This document shows, piece by piece, positions 12,971-24,534 of a stretch of 64,000 nucleotides of DNA (position 1 is its first letter; every line of letters starts with the position of its first letter). The stretch spans positions 1,364,001 through 1,428,000 of the forward strand of contig JALUTQ010000005.1 in the NCBI GenBank assembly GCA_032718865.1, in the 5' to 3' direction. The position numbers were made by a program, and so were the translations under genes. A model generated the notes under the pieces. It had not been told where the DNA came from and did no database searches. It was given only the letters and a program-made list of their open reading frames with translations. Source of the stretch: Tilletia caries (lineage: Eukaryota; Basidiomycota; Exobasidiomycetes; Tilletiales; Tilletiaceae).

Positions 12971-13655
12971 ATGGCGTGCTCATATCCGGACCCCAGGGGA
13001 GCCACCGTGCTGTACAAGATCCTGACCTCCGCAGAGGCCGAGGCGCTTCCAACCTCCCCCTCCACCGTCTGGCACGGCTCATCATTAGATGTAAGTTGTC
13101 TGAACGCAATGCCCCTCACCACAAAACCTGGGACTGAACCCTTCCTTCTCTAATCTTCCAAAGATCAAAGACGGCTTCCTGCACGCATCAACCGTACACC
13201 AGCTCCCCATCACCCTCCAACGCTTCTTCACCCCCGAAAACCCGGAGGTCGGGGACACGGTTCACATCTACGCCATGCAAATTGACCAGATCCCAGAGGG
13301 CAAGTTGAGGTGGGACGAGATTAAGAGTGGGGAGGTCTTTGGACATGTTTACGGGTGCGTTTTCTTGTCTTTCCCCGAACGATAGATTATTCTGTAACCT
13401 TGGTCCGGTGCTGTTCACTGACAAAATACGGTCGTACCATGGTCTCTCTTACACAACCTTGGATCATTGACCTTGCGGCATATTCGCAGCGTGAGTATAG
13501 TGAAAGCATCTACGAACTGTAAACCTCCTTTCCCTTACTGACACCCGCTCGCATCTTCGCAGGGCATTAACCCAGCCACCGACTTCAGCTTCCATCGTAC
13601 CTACCACCGCAACTCCCAGGGTCTCTTCGAGCTCGACGCGGACCTGCCCTTCTAG
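12971..13655 (+). CDS. DUF952-family protein
   Basis: Exon 1 (12971-13090, MACSYPDPRG) and exon 2 (13164-13354) encode the DUF952 core: VLYKILTSAEAEAL, a short WHGSSLD turn, IKDGFLHASTVHQLPITLQRFF and VHIYAMQIDQI. The last exon (about 13561-13655) gives FSFHRTYHRNSQGLFELDADLPF and a TAG. A middle exon is needed for frame and is visible before a GTGAGT at about 13490 (LLHNLGSLTLRHIRS), but its 5' splice acceptor has no AG in the right place, so the model is incomplete. DUF952 proteins are small and of unknown biochemical role, with an ART-like fold suggested in the literature. It is oriented tail-to-tail with ALG7. Confidence 0.7.
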
Positions 13656-13866
13656 ATCAGGGCAGAAGATACATACGTAGAGAACCCAGGAAATGCAACC
13701 CTCATGGAGATCAAGCTGCTCTTCAAAGAAATAAAGGTATCAAGTATTACATGCACGAAAGATTTTCACGGGCCTACAAACGCAAGAGGCCCTCTAAGGA
13801 AAGCGAAGGTAAAAACCGAAAGTAATGAATGAAGCAGGGGCGTTGTATGTGCAGACTGCATCCCCC

Positions 13867-16205
13867 CTAGAAATGCGGGAAGACGACAGGCGCGAGCCAG
13901 TATCGCACCGAGAACGCAAGTACGCTGCCCACAACCTGTACTCCCATCACATACACCCACAGCCCAAACTCCGACACCTTCACCGCACCCTCCTTATTCG
14001 ATGACCTTCCCCCTTCACACAGCTTCCGTAGCTTGCGCCGAAGGGCAGCTTCGTCCTCCGCTGATAACGCAGTGCCTGCTGTTGTTGTTGTTGTCGACGA
14101 TGGTTGTGCAGCAGACGACACGGGGATGCCGAACTCGGCTGCGAGAATGGGCAGCTCGTCGGCTCGGGCTAGGTCCGGTCGGGGCCGGCTTCCACGCATG
14201 ACCAGGATGGCGTTGAGGATAGTCAGATTGGTGCAGGCGATGACCCTACCCTTGCCTTTCGCAGCTGAGGAAGAGGGAAATTGTAACATCAGCTCTGATG
14301 TGTCTCCATTCAGGAAAACTCCAAAGAGCGACGAACTCAGACTTACATTTGCTCCGCTCCCCGCCCTTGATCCCGTTCAGATCTACACTCCCTGCCTCCT
14401 CTTCTGGCACACGAACGAGAGCAGCGAGTCGGAGCAGCTCGAATATTCTGAGAATGACAGCTGTGAGCGAAGCCTTGAATCCTGCTTTCCCTTCTCCTCT
14501 TTGGAGACCCTTCTGTGGCTTTGCACCAAAGATGGCCAGGGAAGGATGTAAGCCCATCGTCTCCGCGTCCACGCTGTTCGAGCAAAGGAAATTCGGTCAA
14601 ACAGTTCCTGAGCCGCATCAATATATTCATGCTTGAGAAAGTTACTCACTGTGGGACGCGATGCCGCGGGCAGTACACCAGTCCGAAGAGCTGCGGACAA
14701 CTGAGGAGGAAGTTGAATATTTGCGGAAGGAAGAAGAGGAGGAGCGTCTTGCTGAAATGGCCGAGTACGCCTGCGACTGCGAGCATCTGACCGGCAAAGT
14801 AGCAGAAAGTGTCTCCGATGAAGACGCGAGATGGGTATCTACAATATGAATAACTCAGAAGCAGTCAGTCAATTGACCCGGCAGAGGATACATGCCCCCG
14901 TGCCAGTGCTCTAGAGGAGGCCTCGTTGGAAAAACTCACCGGTTCCAGTACAACAGCCCAATGCAGGTGCCCACGAAGGGAACGAGCAACGACAAGCTGA
15001 AAAGATGCCTGCCCACGAGCTCAACCGAGCTCCGACTGCCGACCTCGCCCGCGCGTTCGTCCAGGTAGAGGAGGTCGTTCACCACCAGACTGAGGGCGAT
15101 GACGAGCGCCTGGCCAACTTCGACGCCGTTGATACCTGCGAGGATGTTGATGCTGTTTGTGCAAAAGGTGGAGAGGAGGGAGATGTAGAGGTAGTACAGT
15201 GGGCCTAGAGGCGCAGAAGGAGAAGGGGTGATGAGCAACTTGGGATAGCATACATAGACAAAATGCCAGACATGACCTACCCAGATCAATCAGACCTCCA
15301 CCAATGAGAGACTTGAGAAAGCCAGGGACGACGACGTGGGTGCCTCCACCGCCGGTGTAGTAGACCACCAACAAGGGCACACTGGAGACGAGCGGAATCG
15401 GCAACTTGTATCTCCACCGAATATCAAAGACGTCGTCGAGGAAACCCAACATGGTCGCGCTACTCAAACTGAGACAGGCGCCGAGAAAAGCGGCGAGTTC
15501 ATGATGAGGCAAATCGGCGCGGCCCGCCAGGTCGCCTGACCAACCGCCGTCCGGGTTGAGAGCCTGTTGGGTGGAAGGCGAAAGGGCGGCGACGGATTTG
15601 ATGCCTACGCCTAGATTTTCCGCGATCTGGCGCGGGTTGATACGCAGTGCCGAGGGCCGTGGTAGCGCAGTGAAGAGATGCGGTCCATAGCCCTTATAGT
15701 AGCCCTTATAGAGGAAGGCAGCTCGGGTCGCGCCGGACAAGCCTCCGTCGGCAGTGGAGAAGGTGGAGGGGGAGACGTATCGGAAGGGAATGAAGAGGTA
15801 GAGCAGCAAGATGGTGATGCAAGCTGCGGGCAGACCCATCGTCTCAGGTATGAAGTGGTCGGATCTTCGTCGAGGTTTGAGCAGGTCCCTTCCTTTGAAA
15901 CCGCGCTGGAGGAAGACGTCCCGGGCCGCGCCGACAGCTGCGCCGGTCAGCCACGCCGCCAAGATGGCGAAACCGATGGCGGGGAAGAGTCCCGGGAAGG
16001 CATAGTCGAGTTGGACGAGCCGACTGAGGGCGCTGTGTAGCTTGTTGTCCTTGTTCGCTGCGGAGACGTCTGGGGAGGGTATGAAGAAGGGGAGCACACG
16101 TGTGAGGACGGCGGCGAAGGGGGGGCGGTGGAGGAGGGGGGTGAGCAGACAGAGCAGGGCGGACGGGAGGGAGAGTGCGAGGAGCACGGAGAGCAGCGCG
16201 GTCAT
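13867..16205 (-). CDS. ALG7: ALG7, UDP-GlcNAc:dolichyl-phosphate GlcNAc-1-phosphotransferase
   Basis: The minus-strand gene starts at the ATG at 16205-16203 ([11 protein letters not shown]); the longer upstream frame has no ATG. Landmarks in order: [10 protein letters not shown] with [40 protein letters not shown], then after an intron [18 protein letters not shown], and after another [19 protein letters not shown] with [32 protein letters not shown], a variable loop, and the terminal exon (to 13867) with [13 protein letters not shown] and a membrane segment. These are the diagnostic ER membrane motifs (DDxxD-like [26 protein letters not shown]). The enzyme makes GlcNAc-PP-dolichol, the first step of N-glycan precursor synthesis, on the cytosolic ER face. 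At least four introns. It is the target of tunicamycin in other fungi (family knowledge). Confidence 0.93.
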
Positions 16206-16550
16206 CTCAGCAACAGCAGCAGCAGCGGCAGCAACAATGTCATCGCACACTCAGCGATGTCGAGCTCGAGGTCGTCGGTGTCGTGTAACGTGTATGGCTG
16301 CCCCCGCAGCGCGAAGGTCAGTCAGTGGGTGGGTGGAGGCCCGATCTCGGAACAGGTGGAGGTGGAGGTGGAGGTGGAGGCTCGCGTGGCAGCTCCGATT
16401 TCCCACGCTGCTCGTGCACTCGCTCCCCAAACCAACACCGACCCGCCTCGGCCTCACGTCGCCTCACTCACTCACTCACTCACTCACTCCCTGTCCTCTC
16501 ACTCTCTCAGCTTCCCACCAGCCACTGCCGCAGAACAGCGATCTCCAGCG
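16206..16550. promoter_or_regulatory. Divergent promoter region ALG7/MOB2 with simple repeats
   Basis: A 345-bp interval holding a (GGTGGA)n run near 16352-16382 and a (TCAC)n run near 16466-16490. Both sit close to MOB2 and may be unstable in length. Confidence 0.6.
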
Positions 16551-17559
16551 ATGTCCTTCTTGTGAGTACCGAGCTGCGTGCTCAGCCAGCCGGCTCGCTT
16601 AGCGCCATTCTTGCCCCATGGCGCTGACCACGTCTTCCTCCTCCCCTCAGCCGAAACATGCGCCCCTCGGCGCGCGGGACCAGCAAGAAGTCTCCCACCA
16701 TGAACCCCTACGACGGCTCCCAGATCGGCGCCCCCGGCTCCAGCGGCGCCCTCCCACCGGGCATCACAGCAAACTACGTCACAGGCCCGAACGGCGTCCC
16801 CAAGCCCCTCTTCCTCTGCAACCCCTTCGTCCGCTCGGCCCTGATCAAGGGATCCTTCAAGACGATCGTCGTTCTCCCCAAATACGTCGACCCGGTCGAG
16901 TGGATCGCGGTCAATTTGTTCGACTTTTTCAACAATCTCAACCAGTTCTACGGCGTCGTTGCTGAGTTTTGCACCATTCAGAATAACCCGACTATGGCTG
17001 TTGGGTTTGGGTTGGACTATACTTGGATTGATCAGAATCGGAAACAGGTCAAGTTGCCCGCGCCTCAGTATATTGACTATGTCATGACCTGGGTTGGCGG
17101 CTTGCTCAGTGACGAGGCCACCTTCCCCACCAAAGCATGTGAGTATTTCCCCCTCATGTTCATGTTCTACCCCCAGCTGACGTTCAGAATGTACACCTAC
17201 CCCATTCAGCACGCGAGTTCCCACCCACCTTCCGCACAACAGCCGCACACATCTACAAACAGCTCCTCCGCGTCTTCGCACACATCTACCACGCCCAATT
17301 CTCCTACCTCGTCCATCTCTGCTGCGAGGGCCACTTCAACTCCCTCTTCGCCCACTTCATCGCCTTCGGGAAGGAGTTCGATCTCTTCGACTTCAAGGCG
17401 TTCAAGTACTCCTCTGCCGCTGCGGACTCATTACGGGAAGACGGTGGGGGGCCTGGGGAGGGTGGCGCGGCGGCGGGTGGGCAGGCTTATCCGGGAGTGT
17501 GTGATTTGATTGAGCGGTGGGTTGAACTGGGCATCTTGGACGAGACTGTGCTTCGGTGA
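16551..17559 (+). CDS. MOB2: MOB2-type kinase activator (Mob1/phocein family)
   Basis: Three exons (16551-16561, 16651-17138, 17210-17559) join in frame to a 282-residue protein. The first exon is only 11 nt (MSFF start). Mob motifs are NPFVRSALIKGSFKTIVVLP, VEWIAVNLFDFFNNLNQFYG, FCTIQNNPTM, LDYTWIDQNRKQVKLPAPQY, then AHIYKQLLRVFAHIYHAQF and AHFIAFGKEFDLFD. The NRKPV/LPAPQYI-like block and FAHFIAFGKEF match Mob2 better than Mob1, so it should bind an NDR kinase (Cbk1/Orb6/Ukc1 type) in morphogenesis signalling. The Mob zinc site is altered: Cys111 is kept but the second Cys is Asn116, while the two His remain. A Gly-rich linker lies between residues of the last helix region. Divergent from ALG7. 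Confidence 0.9.
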
Positions 17560-18183
17560 ATGGGTTCTCGAAGGCTACGAAACGGGAAGGGGAAGGGGCA
17601 TACGATTCGGGATCAAGCACCTCTCTCGCTTCATCCCAGGGGACGACATCCGGGATTCCGTTCCTCGAACACGCAAAACTCTGGAGCGTACGCGGGCAGC
17701 CTCCTCAACTATACACAGCACATTGGCATCACCTCCCGAATCGAACGTAACGACCCATCTGTAACAATAATGTCCGAGTTTAAAGGCCAACCAGGCCGAC
17801 CATTCATCAACACATCTCATCAAGGATTGACACTACTCTGGAGGCGAGAATGGAACTTTCCTAGGGATGGAGAAACGAGCGAGTTGGTTATTTGAGGTAC
17901 CACTGACGAGGTAAGGGTGCAATTCTGAAGAGGGAAGGCGGGACGCGCTGTAAGAATAGGGAAGAACAGATGCAAGGAAAAGAGAGTGAAGTGGGACGTC
18001 CAACAGATCTGGGGTTGGGACGCGAGAACACGAGAACACTGCACGCCTCGAGGGCAAGAGGGTAATGACTGCTGATGGATAGTTGGATACAGGTCTGTGT
18101 ATGGTTATGCTAGCGATGTGAAAGTAAAGAGAGAGTAAGGCATCCACTCCACGCCTGATCGTTCCGATCCCAAAGACACATTG
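17560..18183. other. Intergenic between convergent MOB2 and CAP59-family gene
   Basis: About 620 bp with no supported gene; presumably 3' UTRs of both neighbours. Confidence 0.4.
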
Positions 18184-20180
18184 TCAACTCGCGACCGGCA
18201 ACCCCATCTCCACCGTCGACACCGGCGCCTCGACCCACCCATACCCAAACGCCTCCTTACAGAAAGTAGCCTTCTTCCCCCAATCCGTCACCCATCCAAA
18301 CATCCGATGACTCACCCCATCCTGCCACACCACCCTCCACGGCCGCACCATCTCCCACCGCAGTATATGCCGATACAGCACCCACGCGTTCCAGTCGTAC
18401 GTCACCCCGACTTTGGGGTTCATCAGGATCAAGGGCCGGAGCTGGGTGTGCGCTGTGAGCATGGTGGCCACGGGGAGGCGGAGGGAGCGGATGAGACGGT
18501 GCATGTCGTAGGAGAAGAGCATGCATTCGGAGGCTATGCAGCTTGTTGAGGAGCGGAAGCGGAGCGGTAGATGGGCGGGGGCGTCGTATGATCGGGCCTG
18601 TACCTCATGCCCCCTCCGTATGCTCGTCATGCTGGAATTGGCAGCAGAAACTGCTGTTCCTTCTCCTTCTATTTGGACTTCCCTCCGCAATTCCCGCCGC
18701 CCATCATCATCGTCATCGACGTCCCGCGCCGACGCCGAAGACGACGCCGCTTCAGCGCGTAGCTGCCGGACCCGGGGCCAGTCCTCCATGCTCGAATCGA
18801 TGTACCACTTCGCATCAAAAGCGGTGATCCCGTTCCAGCACGCGTTGACCTCGATCGGCACGCCCTCGCGCAGTTTCGCAATATCTTCGAGTTCTTGGAA
18901 GTAGGGCCACATCGGCTTGACGCGTCGGGCGAAGGCATCGCGGGTGACCCATCTGTAAAAAAAGGGAGTTAGGAGTAAGGAGTAAGGGACTGATTTGCGT
19001 TCTCCGCGGAGATAAGTCGGGAGTAAAGCACAACTCACGTGTCGTATATGCCAAGGGGGAAGTAGTCGAACGCGCAAGCCTGGTCATACGTCCCATTATT
19101 GGTGGCCAGAAGCTCGACGACCTCGTCAGGGTCCATGAAGACATCGTTGAACCAGACGACCTTGTCGAAGTTCTTGCCAGGGACGACGCCCCGGAGCCCT
19201 TCGTCCAGCGGCTTGAGCGCGGTATTGCGCACCATGGACAGATACTCGATCCGGCCGCCAGGAGGCTCGCCTTCACTCTTGCCGACCCGTTTGGACTGGT
19301 CGTCCATCAGGATTTTGTGTGCGATGCCCAACTGGGCCAGCCGCTGATCAAACTCGGCCAAGGCCTGTTTGGTGCCGTCGTCGGAGTTGGACTCGTATAT
19401 GCTAAGGAAGACATTTTCGCGCCCTACGCGCTCGATGACGCGGAGTATGCTCGCCGACCAGGCGGGCAGGATGGCCTCGGTGTTGTACAAGTTCGCGACG
19501 AAGAAGTAGGTCCGGTTCTGGATGGGTTCTGGTAAGGGTGGGAGATGGAGACCTGTGATCGGGCCTGCGCTGCTGCCGGTGGTGGTGAGGACCGAGAGGG
19601 AGGCCGTTGTTGATTCTGGGTCCCAGCCGGGGAAGAAGAGGAGGCTGAGGGGGTGCCATGTGCACAGGAAGAGCGGAGTCAGACCAAAGAGGATCCAGAG
19701 CAAGCGCGAGCGGGTGAGAACGCGTCCGCCGACGCCTGCTCCCTTTGACAAGGACCGTTGGCGCCCCTTGGCCAAGGCGCGAATATCGATGGCGAGCGAG
19801 AGAGGCATGGCAAGAAAGACGACAGAGAGGTAGATGTAGAGTGTAGAAGGGATGCTGAAGTAGATGGAGAGCACCACAGTCCCGAACGCAGTCAGCACGC
19901 CCAGGTTGAACACCCGATGTCGCTCGAGCCAGCCGAGACGACCTGCAGCAGCAGCGGCTGCGAAGGAGAGCGGGGAGCCTGGCCCTGAGCGGGATTTCGT
20001 CCCTGCTCCTGCTCCTCCGGCGCGGGCGTTGCCGTTGACTTTGCGGCCGGAGAGACTGCCTTTGGAGCGCATGCCGGCGCGCCGTAAGCGTGCGGTGGGA
20101 GGTGTGCAGGAGGAGGACACGGACACGAGTCGATCTGAGCCGATGTCTGCTTCCTCGTCTCCGTACTCGTCGCCGTACTC

Positions 20181-20218
<38 letters not shown>

Positions 20219-20510
20219 CGTCGAAGCTGGGCCCTACTTGATCGTGGTAGGTGTGGCGGTGGTCGTGGTCGTGGTCGTGATCGGACCAGTGTTGCTGCTG
20301 TTGCTGTTGCTGTTGCTGAGTGCTGGGCGCTGATGGTGATGAATGTAGGAGAGCTGATGCTTCCTGTGTGGTAGAGAATGTGTCGAGTTCGTACTTGTCT
20401 TGCGCTGCTGTATGGGACCCTGAGGTCGATGGCGCCATGGCTGTGCGGTGTTGGTGATGATCGGTGGCAGTGTACGATGGCGATGAGGACGAGCTCAACG
20501 ACTTGCTCAT
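18184..20510 (-). CDS. CAP59/CMT1-family mannosyltransferase-like membrane protein
   Basis: Two exons (20510-19039 and 18952-18184) give 746 residues; the upstream in-frame extension lacks an ATG. The N-terminal ~200 residues are disordered with poly-Gln, Asp-His and Asp-Asn repeats. Hydrophobic segments follow (LGVLTAFGTVVLSIYFSI, LYIYLSVVFLAMPLSLA, LLWILFGLTPLFLC). The catalytic region begins with TYFFVANLYNTEAILPAWSASI, ENVFLSIYESNSDDGTKQAL, RIEYLSMVRNTALKPL, KVVWFNDVFMDPDEVVELL and CAFDYFPLGIYDTWVTRD, hallmarks of the cryptococcal CAP59/CMT1 family. Family members are Golgi or ER type II enzymes, some adding alpha-1,3-mannose in capsule or glycolipid synthesis; substrate here is unknown. 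An inserted acidic loop (residues about 540-570) separates parts of the domain. Confidence 0.88.
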
Positions 20511-21706
20511 CACGACCAGCAGTGCTCCCGGTGCCGTCCAGCAGAAGCAGAGATCCAGATACGCCGCGCAGTCAAGGGAAGCGTCAGGCGTAACCGTAAG
20601 GTAAGCAAGCGCCAACGAGAAGAGAGAGAGAGAAGTTGGAGGGGGAGCACTGAGCAGGGCAGGGCGGCATATGCTTATTGCTTAACCTTAACCAGCACAC
20701 TACAAAATGCGCCAACGGATAAACTCAGCAATTACAACAACATGCGCCAAGCCACGATCACCGATCACCGATCACCGATCACCGATCACCGATCACCGAT
20801 CACCGATCACCGATCACCACCGACCAGAAGGACAACTTCACCTCGCGGCTCGCCATGGAGGACCGCCGGGCGAGTGGCGAGGCGAGGCGAGGCGATCAGC
20901 AGCGTGGTCCCCGGCATCGCGCATGGGCTGGCTCACATCTCTCTCACCCCTGCCAGCGAAGACAATCCGGGAGCCCAGGAATTCCACACACCCTGTGGAG
21001 TGTGGCATCAGCACTCCGTCTGACTTGCGCATTCATTCCTTCTGCATCCACTTCGACCCCGCTGACCTCTCTTTCCATCCTCCTCCCAGTACTCCCGCTC
21101 TGCTGACTTCTGCTGACCCTGATACGCAGCTCCCCATTCTCTGTTCTTGTGCCCCCTGCTGGTTCTGCGATACGGGCATAAAGGGGGAGAGGTGCGCGGG
21201 TGCGCCACTCGTTGCCGTGGCAACAAGAACCCAGCAACCCCTGGATTCGACTGGAACATGCCGCAATCACGCAAACACATGGCCCAGCACACAGCGTAAG
21301 TCAACCAGCCATTCATGGGGTCCCTCACCAGCATCCCGATTCCCGATTCTGATCGTTTGCTTCAATTCCAGGGCCATGGCAACCGATCGTCGCGGAGGGG
21401 CACGAGGCGCAGGGTAGAGACAGGACGCGCGGCCATGGATCTGTCAAGGCAGCAACGATCAGGCTCCTACGCTCCTACGCCCTAACCCAAAGTCTCGATC
21501 TCGATGGCCAGTGAACAACTCTCGCACGGATGTCAATCGCGTCCTGCACGAGAGCAGTCTCTTTCGGGTTGTTTCTTGGGTCCGGCGTGCTTTAGAATCT
21601 GCTGCGAAATCCATGTCAATATCGCTGTGGAGATCAGGGTTCGTTGAAGCTATATAAGAAGCGGGTCTGCTCATTTTTCTCCCCCCTAAGCTACTCATTC
21701 TTCACC
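20511..21706. other. Intergenic with 7-bp tandem array
   Basis: About 1.2 kb. It holds the CGATCAC array described separately and, near 21650, a TATATAAG box about 55 bp before the next start codon. Other open frames here look like chance frames. Confidence 0.5.
20755..20817. repeat. Tandem array of nine CGATCAC heptamers
   Basis: Nine uninterrupted, identical copies of CGATCAC fill 63 bp. Each copy carries a GATC. The array lies about 245 bp upstream of the CAP59-family start codon and is not in any supported gene. Confidence 0.95.
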
Positions 21707-22584
21707 ATGGCTCCTTCATTCGTATCAAACAGCCTCCCCGATGCCAACGAGCTCCTCGGCATGACTATCCAAACCCTGATCCAGCTCGCTCAAAAGACGA
21801 GCCCCAGCGAGGCAGTTATCGACTGCGCCAGGATCATCAAAGCTGCACAGAAGAGCCCCCTGGACAACATCATCCCCAACATCGGCAACGTAGCCTACGC
21901 CAACAAGGTACAGCGGCCCATCAAGACGGCTACCGCACCGGCCACGAGTCCTTCCCGGATCGACAGCAAGACCGAAGTCGACGAGGACAAAACACCCCGC
22001 GCCACCACTCGCCCAGCTGCTCCGATTGTCCGCCGGGCGCCGACCACTACACTCTCTGCAGCTCACTGGCAATGCCCTCACGGCAATTGCCTTGAGCGCT
22101 TTGACACTCTATCAGGACTCTCCGGACGGAAGACAGTCTCAGCCAAACAAGAGGGCTTCTATTGGGATGCCATCGATCAAGTGGCACATCCCTTCCATGC
22201 GGTGGACCCTACCCATCTTCCTCACTCCCTGGGACATGCTTTCGCTGACATCTTCATCCCCGTCTTCAATACAGGTAACAATTTTTCCCCACCCAATCCC
22301 TCACCCCCCGACCACCGTGTCCCTTTTTGCCCTTACTTTCACTCTCATCCTCATCCCCCTTCGCCCGTCCATCACGCTCATGCATTTTTTCCCATACAAA
22401 TCAAGCAAACTTATCGCGAAGGTGCATACGGCGACGCTTCTGCTCGAGTACCTCCGAGCAGCAGTGCCAAGGTGCAGCACAGTCTCTCCCCTCTCTCTTC
22501 TTTCCTCCCTCCCTCTCTTCCTCTCTCCGTCCGCAGCCGGTCGCCATCGATCTCAACCATGTCGCGGACACCAACGAGAAGTAG
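21707..22584 (+). CDS. Hypothetical protein, exon structure uncertain
   Basis: An ATG at 21707 follows a TATATAAG box by about 55 bp and opens MAPSFVSNSLPDANELLGM, an amphipathic start with QTLIQLAQKTSPSEAV and a hydrophobic NIIPNIGNVAYANK. Phase-compatible splices suggest more exons: a donor after YANK (about 21908), an acceptor CTCTGCAG near 22057 opening LTGNALTAIALSALTLYQD, a donor near 22275, an exon near 22395-22460 (LIAKVHTATLLLEYLRAAV) and a last exon ending PVAIDLNHVADTNEK before a TAG near 22584. I recognise no family. The first intron would itself be open in frame, so an unspliced form is possible. Confidence 0.4.
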
Positions 22585-23359
22585 GCTGTTTCCCCGTCAG
22601 TATCATGTGCTTGTCATCGTCACTCCTTCTTCCTTCCCATGCTCCCCACCGATTACTGACGAAGTACTCCTTTTCTGTCCTACCTTATTGCACACACGCG
22701 CACCCTGAGCTTCGCATCGTGCGCGGAACACCCTCGGCTCCTCCCTCCCTTCGGATCACGACCATCATTCCACACTCTCACTGGGACGATGACGACGAAC
22801 AGCCGCAGTATCGGGAGCAAGGCTTCTTGGGGTCGAGACCGGCCACGACGATGGGGACGGGGACGATGTCAACTTTCGACCATCCTTCTGCATCGTACAT
22901 TGCAGCCGTCATCCTCGCCCTCGGTCATCCAACACCCGTGACCCGACCAAGGACGAGCAAGATCACCATCATCATCACCAACGTCCGCTCATCCGACTTA
23001 GGCCTTGTCCGCCTCCTCCCTCCTTACCACTCGTTTCCTTCGAGCCGGCCTCACTGCAACACTACTGGATCGATGCAGCTCTGGCTCCTTGTGAGTTTCT
23101 CTCTTGCCTCCCCTGACTGACTCTAGTGCTGATACACTTCTTGTTCTCCCTCTTGGCAAACAACTCAGTCCTCGATCTCTCCTTATCATCGTCCCGCCAA
23201 CGCTTACGAGCGCGGATGTTCCGGGGTGCTTGGACAGATGAACGATGGATGTTCTGGCCGCACGGCCTTCTCCTGTGGTTAACCCACTCCGTCACGTTAC
23301 GCCTAGCGATCAGACAGAATGAAGCCATTGTTTTGCCCAACGTACACCGCCGTAATATC

Positions 23360-23900
23360 TTGAGGCTCAACCGAGTATCAACTCTTGAGTTCACATGAGC
23401 CTCAAGCAATTCAAAAAGTTGAGAGTCAATTGAGAACAGGCAACCTCATACGTGTTGATCATTTGAGAGTCAAGTTGAGGTTCATGTGATTCTCAACTTG
23501 AGGCTCAAGTGTTTCTCAACCGCATTAGGCCAAAAAAAAAAAAAAAAAAAAGGTTATCCGACGGTGGGCTCGAACTTACGAGGTCCGAACCGCAGACGGG
23601 CACCCTACCACTGTGACGCACGCATCACAATGATAAAAGGACTGAAAAATTGTGTTATATATACCATTGTGTAAACTTTCAAAACACGAGTGACGGGCTG
23701 TCATAGCTTCCTACCCTGTAGACGACGTCGCTACATGGTGTCTGCAACTGTTTGCGAGGGACGTAGCCCCCTTCTCGTCCCTCAGGCTGCTGTTTCTAAA
23801 TTGAATCTCATGTGAAGGTCAGTCTGTTGCTCACTTGATTCTCAAGTTGAGGTTCACTTGAGCGACAACCTGTCCTTCATGTGAGTCTCACGGCTTTGTT
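23360..23900. repeat. Dispersed TCAAGTTGAGGTTCA-like repeats in both orientations
   Basis: Close copies occur near 23470 (TCAAGTTGAGGTTCATGTG) and 23841 (TCAAGTTGAGGTTCACTTG), with shorter or inverted versions (CTCAACTTGAGGCTCAAG near 23492, and others near 23362 and 23420). They surround the A20/tRNA-like block and may be degenerate ends of a small mobile element. Confidence 0.55.
23552..23626 (-). ncRNA. tRNA-like sequence (pseudo-tRNA or SINE head) followed by T20
   Basis: Read on the minus strand, this stretch has an A-box-like CACAGTGGTAGGGTG, an anticodon-arm-like CCGTCTGCGGTTCGG and a B-box AGTTCGAGCCC at tRNA-like spacing. The acceptor and T stems do not pair, so it is not a working tRNA. 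It ends directly at a run of 20 T on its own strand (20 A on the plus strand, 23532-23551), which would stop RNA polymerase III. Confidence 0.4.
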
Positions 23901-24534
23901 TCTCATGTGACCCACAATTCGGACGAACAAGTGACGTTCAATTTTGTGGGAAACACTCGACCCTCAATGTACGACGGCGGTGTATGCTATGTATCATGCC
24001 TGACGTCTGACGGATTACATCGTGTTGTCTGCAAGCGTTTTGTCGCTGTACCTAACCTGAGTCCTTTGTCTACCGTCCGCACATCGCCCTGCGGATTCGG
24101 AGCACGTACCCAGCAGGACCATGATGTTGGCTGAAGGTTCTGTCGGCGCGCGAAAGGCTGGAAAGCTTTGGATTCGATCCCAGGGTCCAACCCGCTCGCT
24201 TCCCAAGTCCCAAGCTGCTGATCTGATGTTTTGGCGCCTGCCCTCCACCGCCGCGACAACGATGTCATGGTAAGATACGAGGCAAGTCTGGCGCCTGCTC
24301 CAGACAGGCCCTCGTCAACAAACGAGCAATAAACTGACTGTCTTCTCAAGGTAGAGTCGAAACAGCAGATAGAAGCTTCTTGGCTGCTGACTTCCACCAT
24401 CTCGCCTTGAAGTAGGAGCAGTAGCTTGGATCTCAGACGCTGACATAGTCTACTTAAGCAGGTCTTTTGTCATCCTTCTCACCTCTCTCTCCCCCCCTTC
24501 CTCTCTCTTCTCTGCCCCCACATTCATCCCTTGG

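Larger units (their letters stand above)
22585..24534. other. Long intergenic region, AT-richer, with repeats and a tRNA-like relic
   Basis: About 1.95 kb with no supported protein gene. It contains repeated TCAAGTTGAGGTTCA-like motifs, an A20 run and a tRNA-like segment (separate entries), then a C/T-rich leader just before the MFS start at 24535. Confidence 0.5.

Noticed and set aside
20755..20817. CRISPR-like array
   Set aside because: Units are seven bases with no spacers, in a eukaryote: a simple tandem repeat.
21644..22708. Uninterrupted 354-residue protein
   Set aside because: The distal half reads as Pro/Ser/His-rich translation of pyrimidine-rich intron-like sequence; a spliced model ending near 22584 is more likely.
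23552..23626. Functional tRNA gene
   Set aside because: Box motifs are present but acceptor and T stems do not pair.
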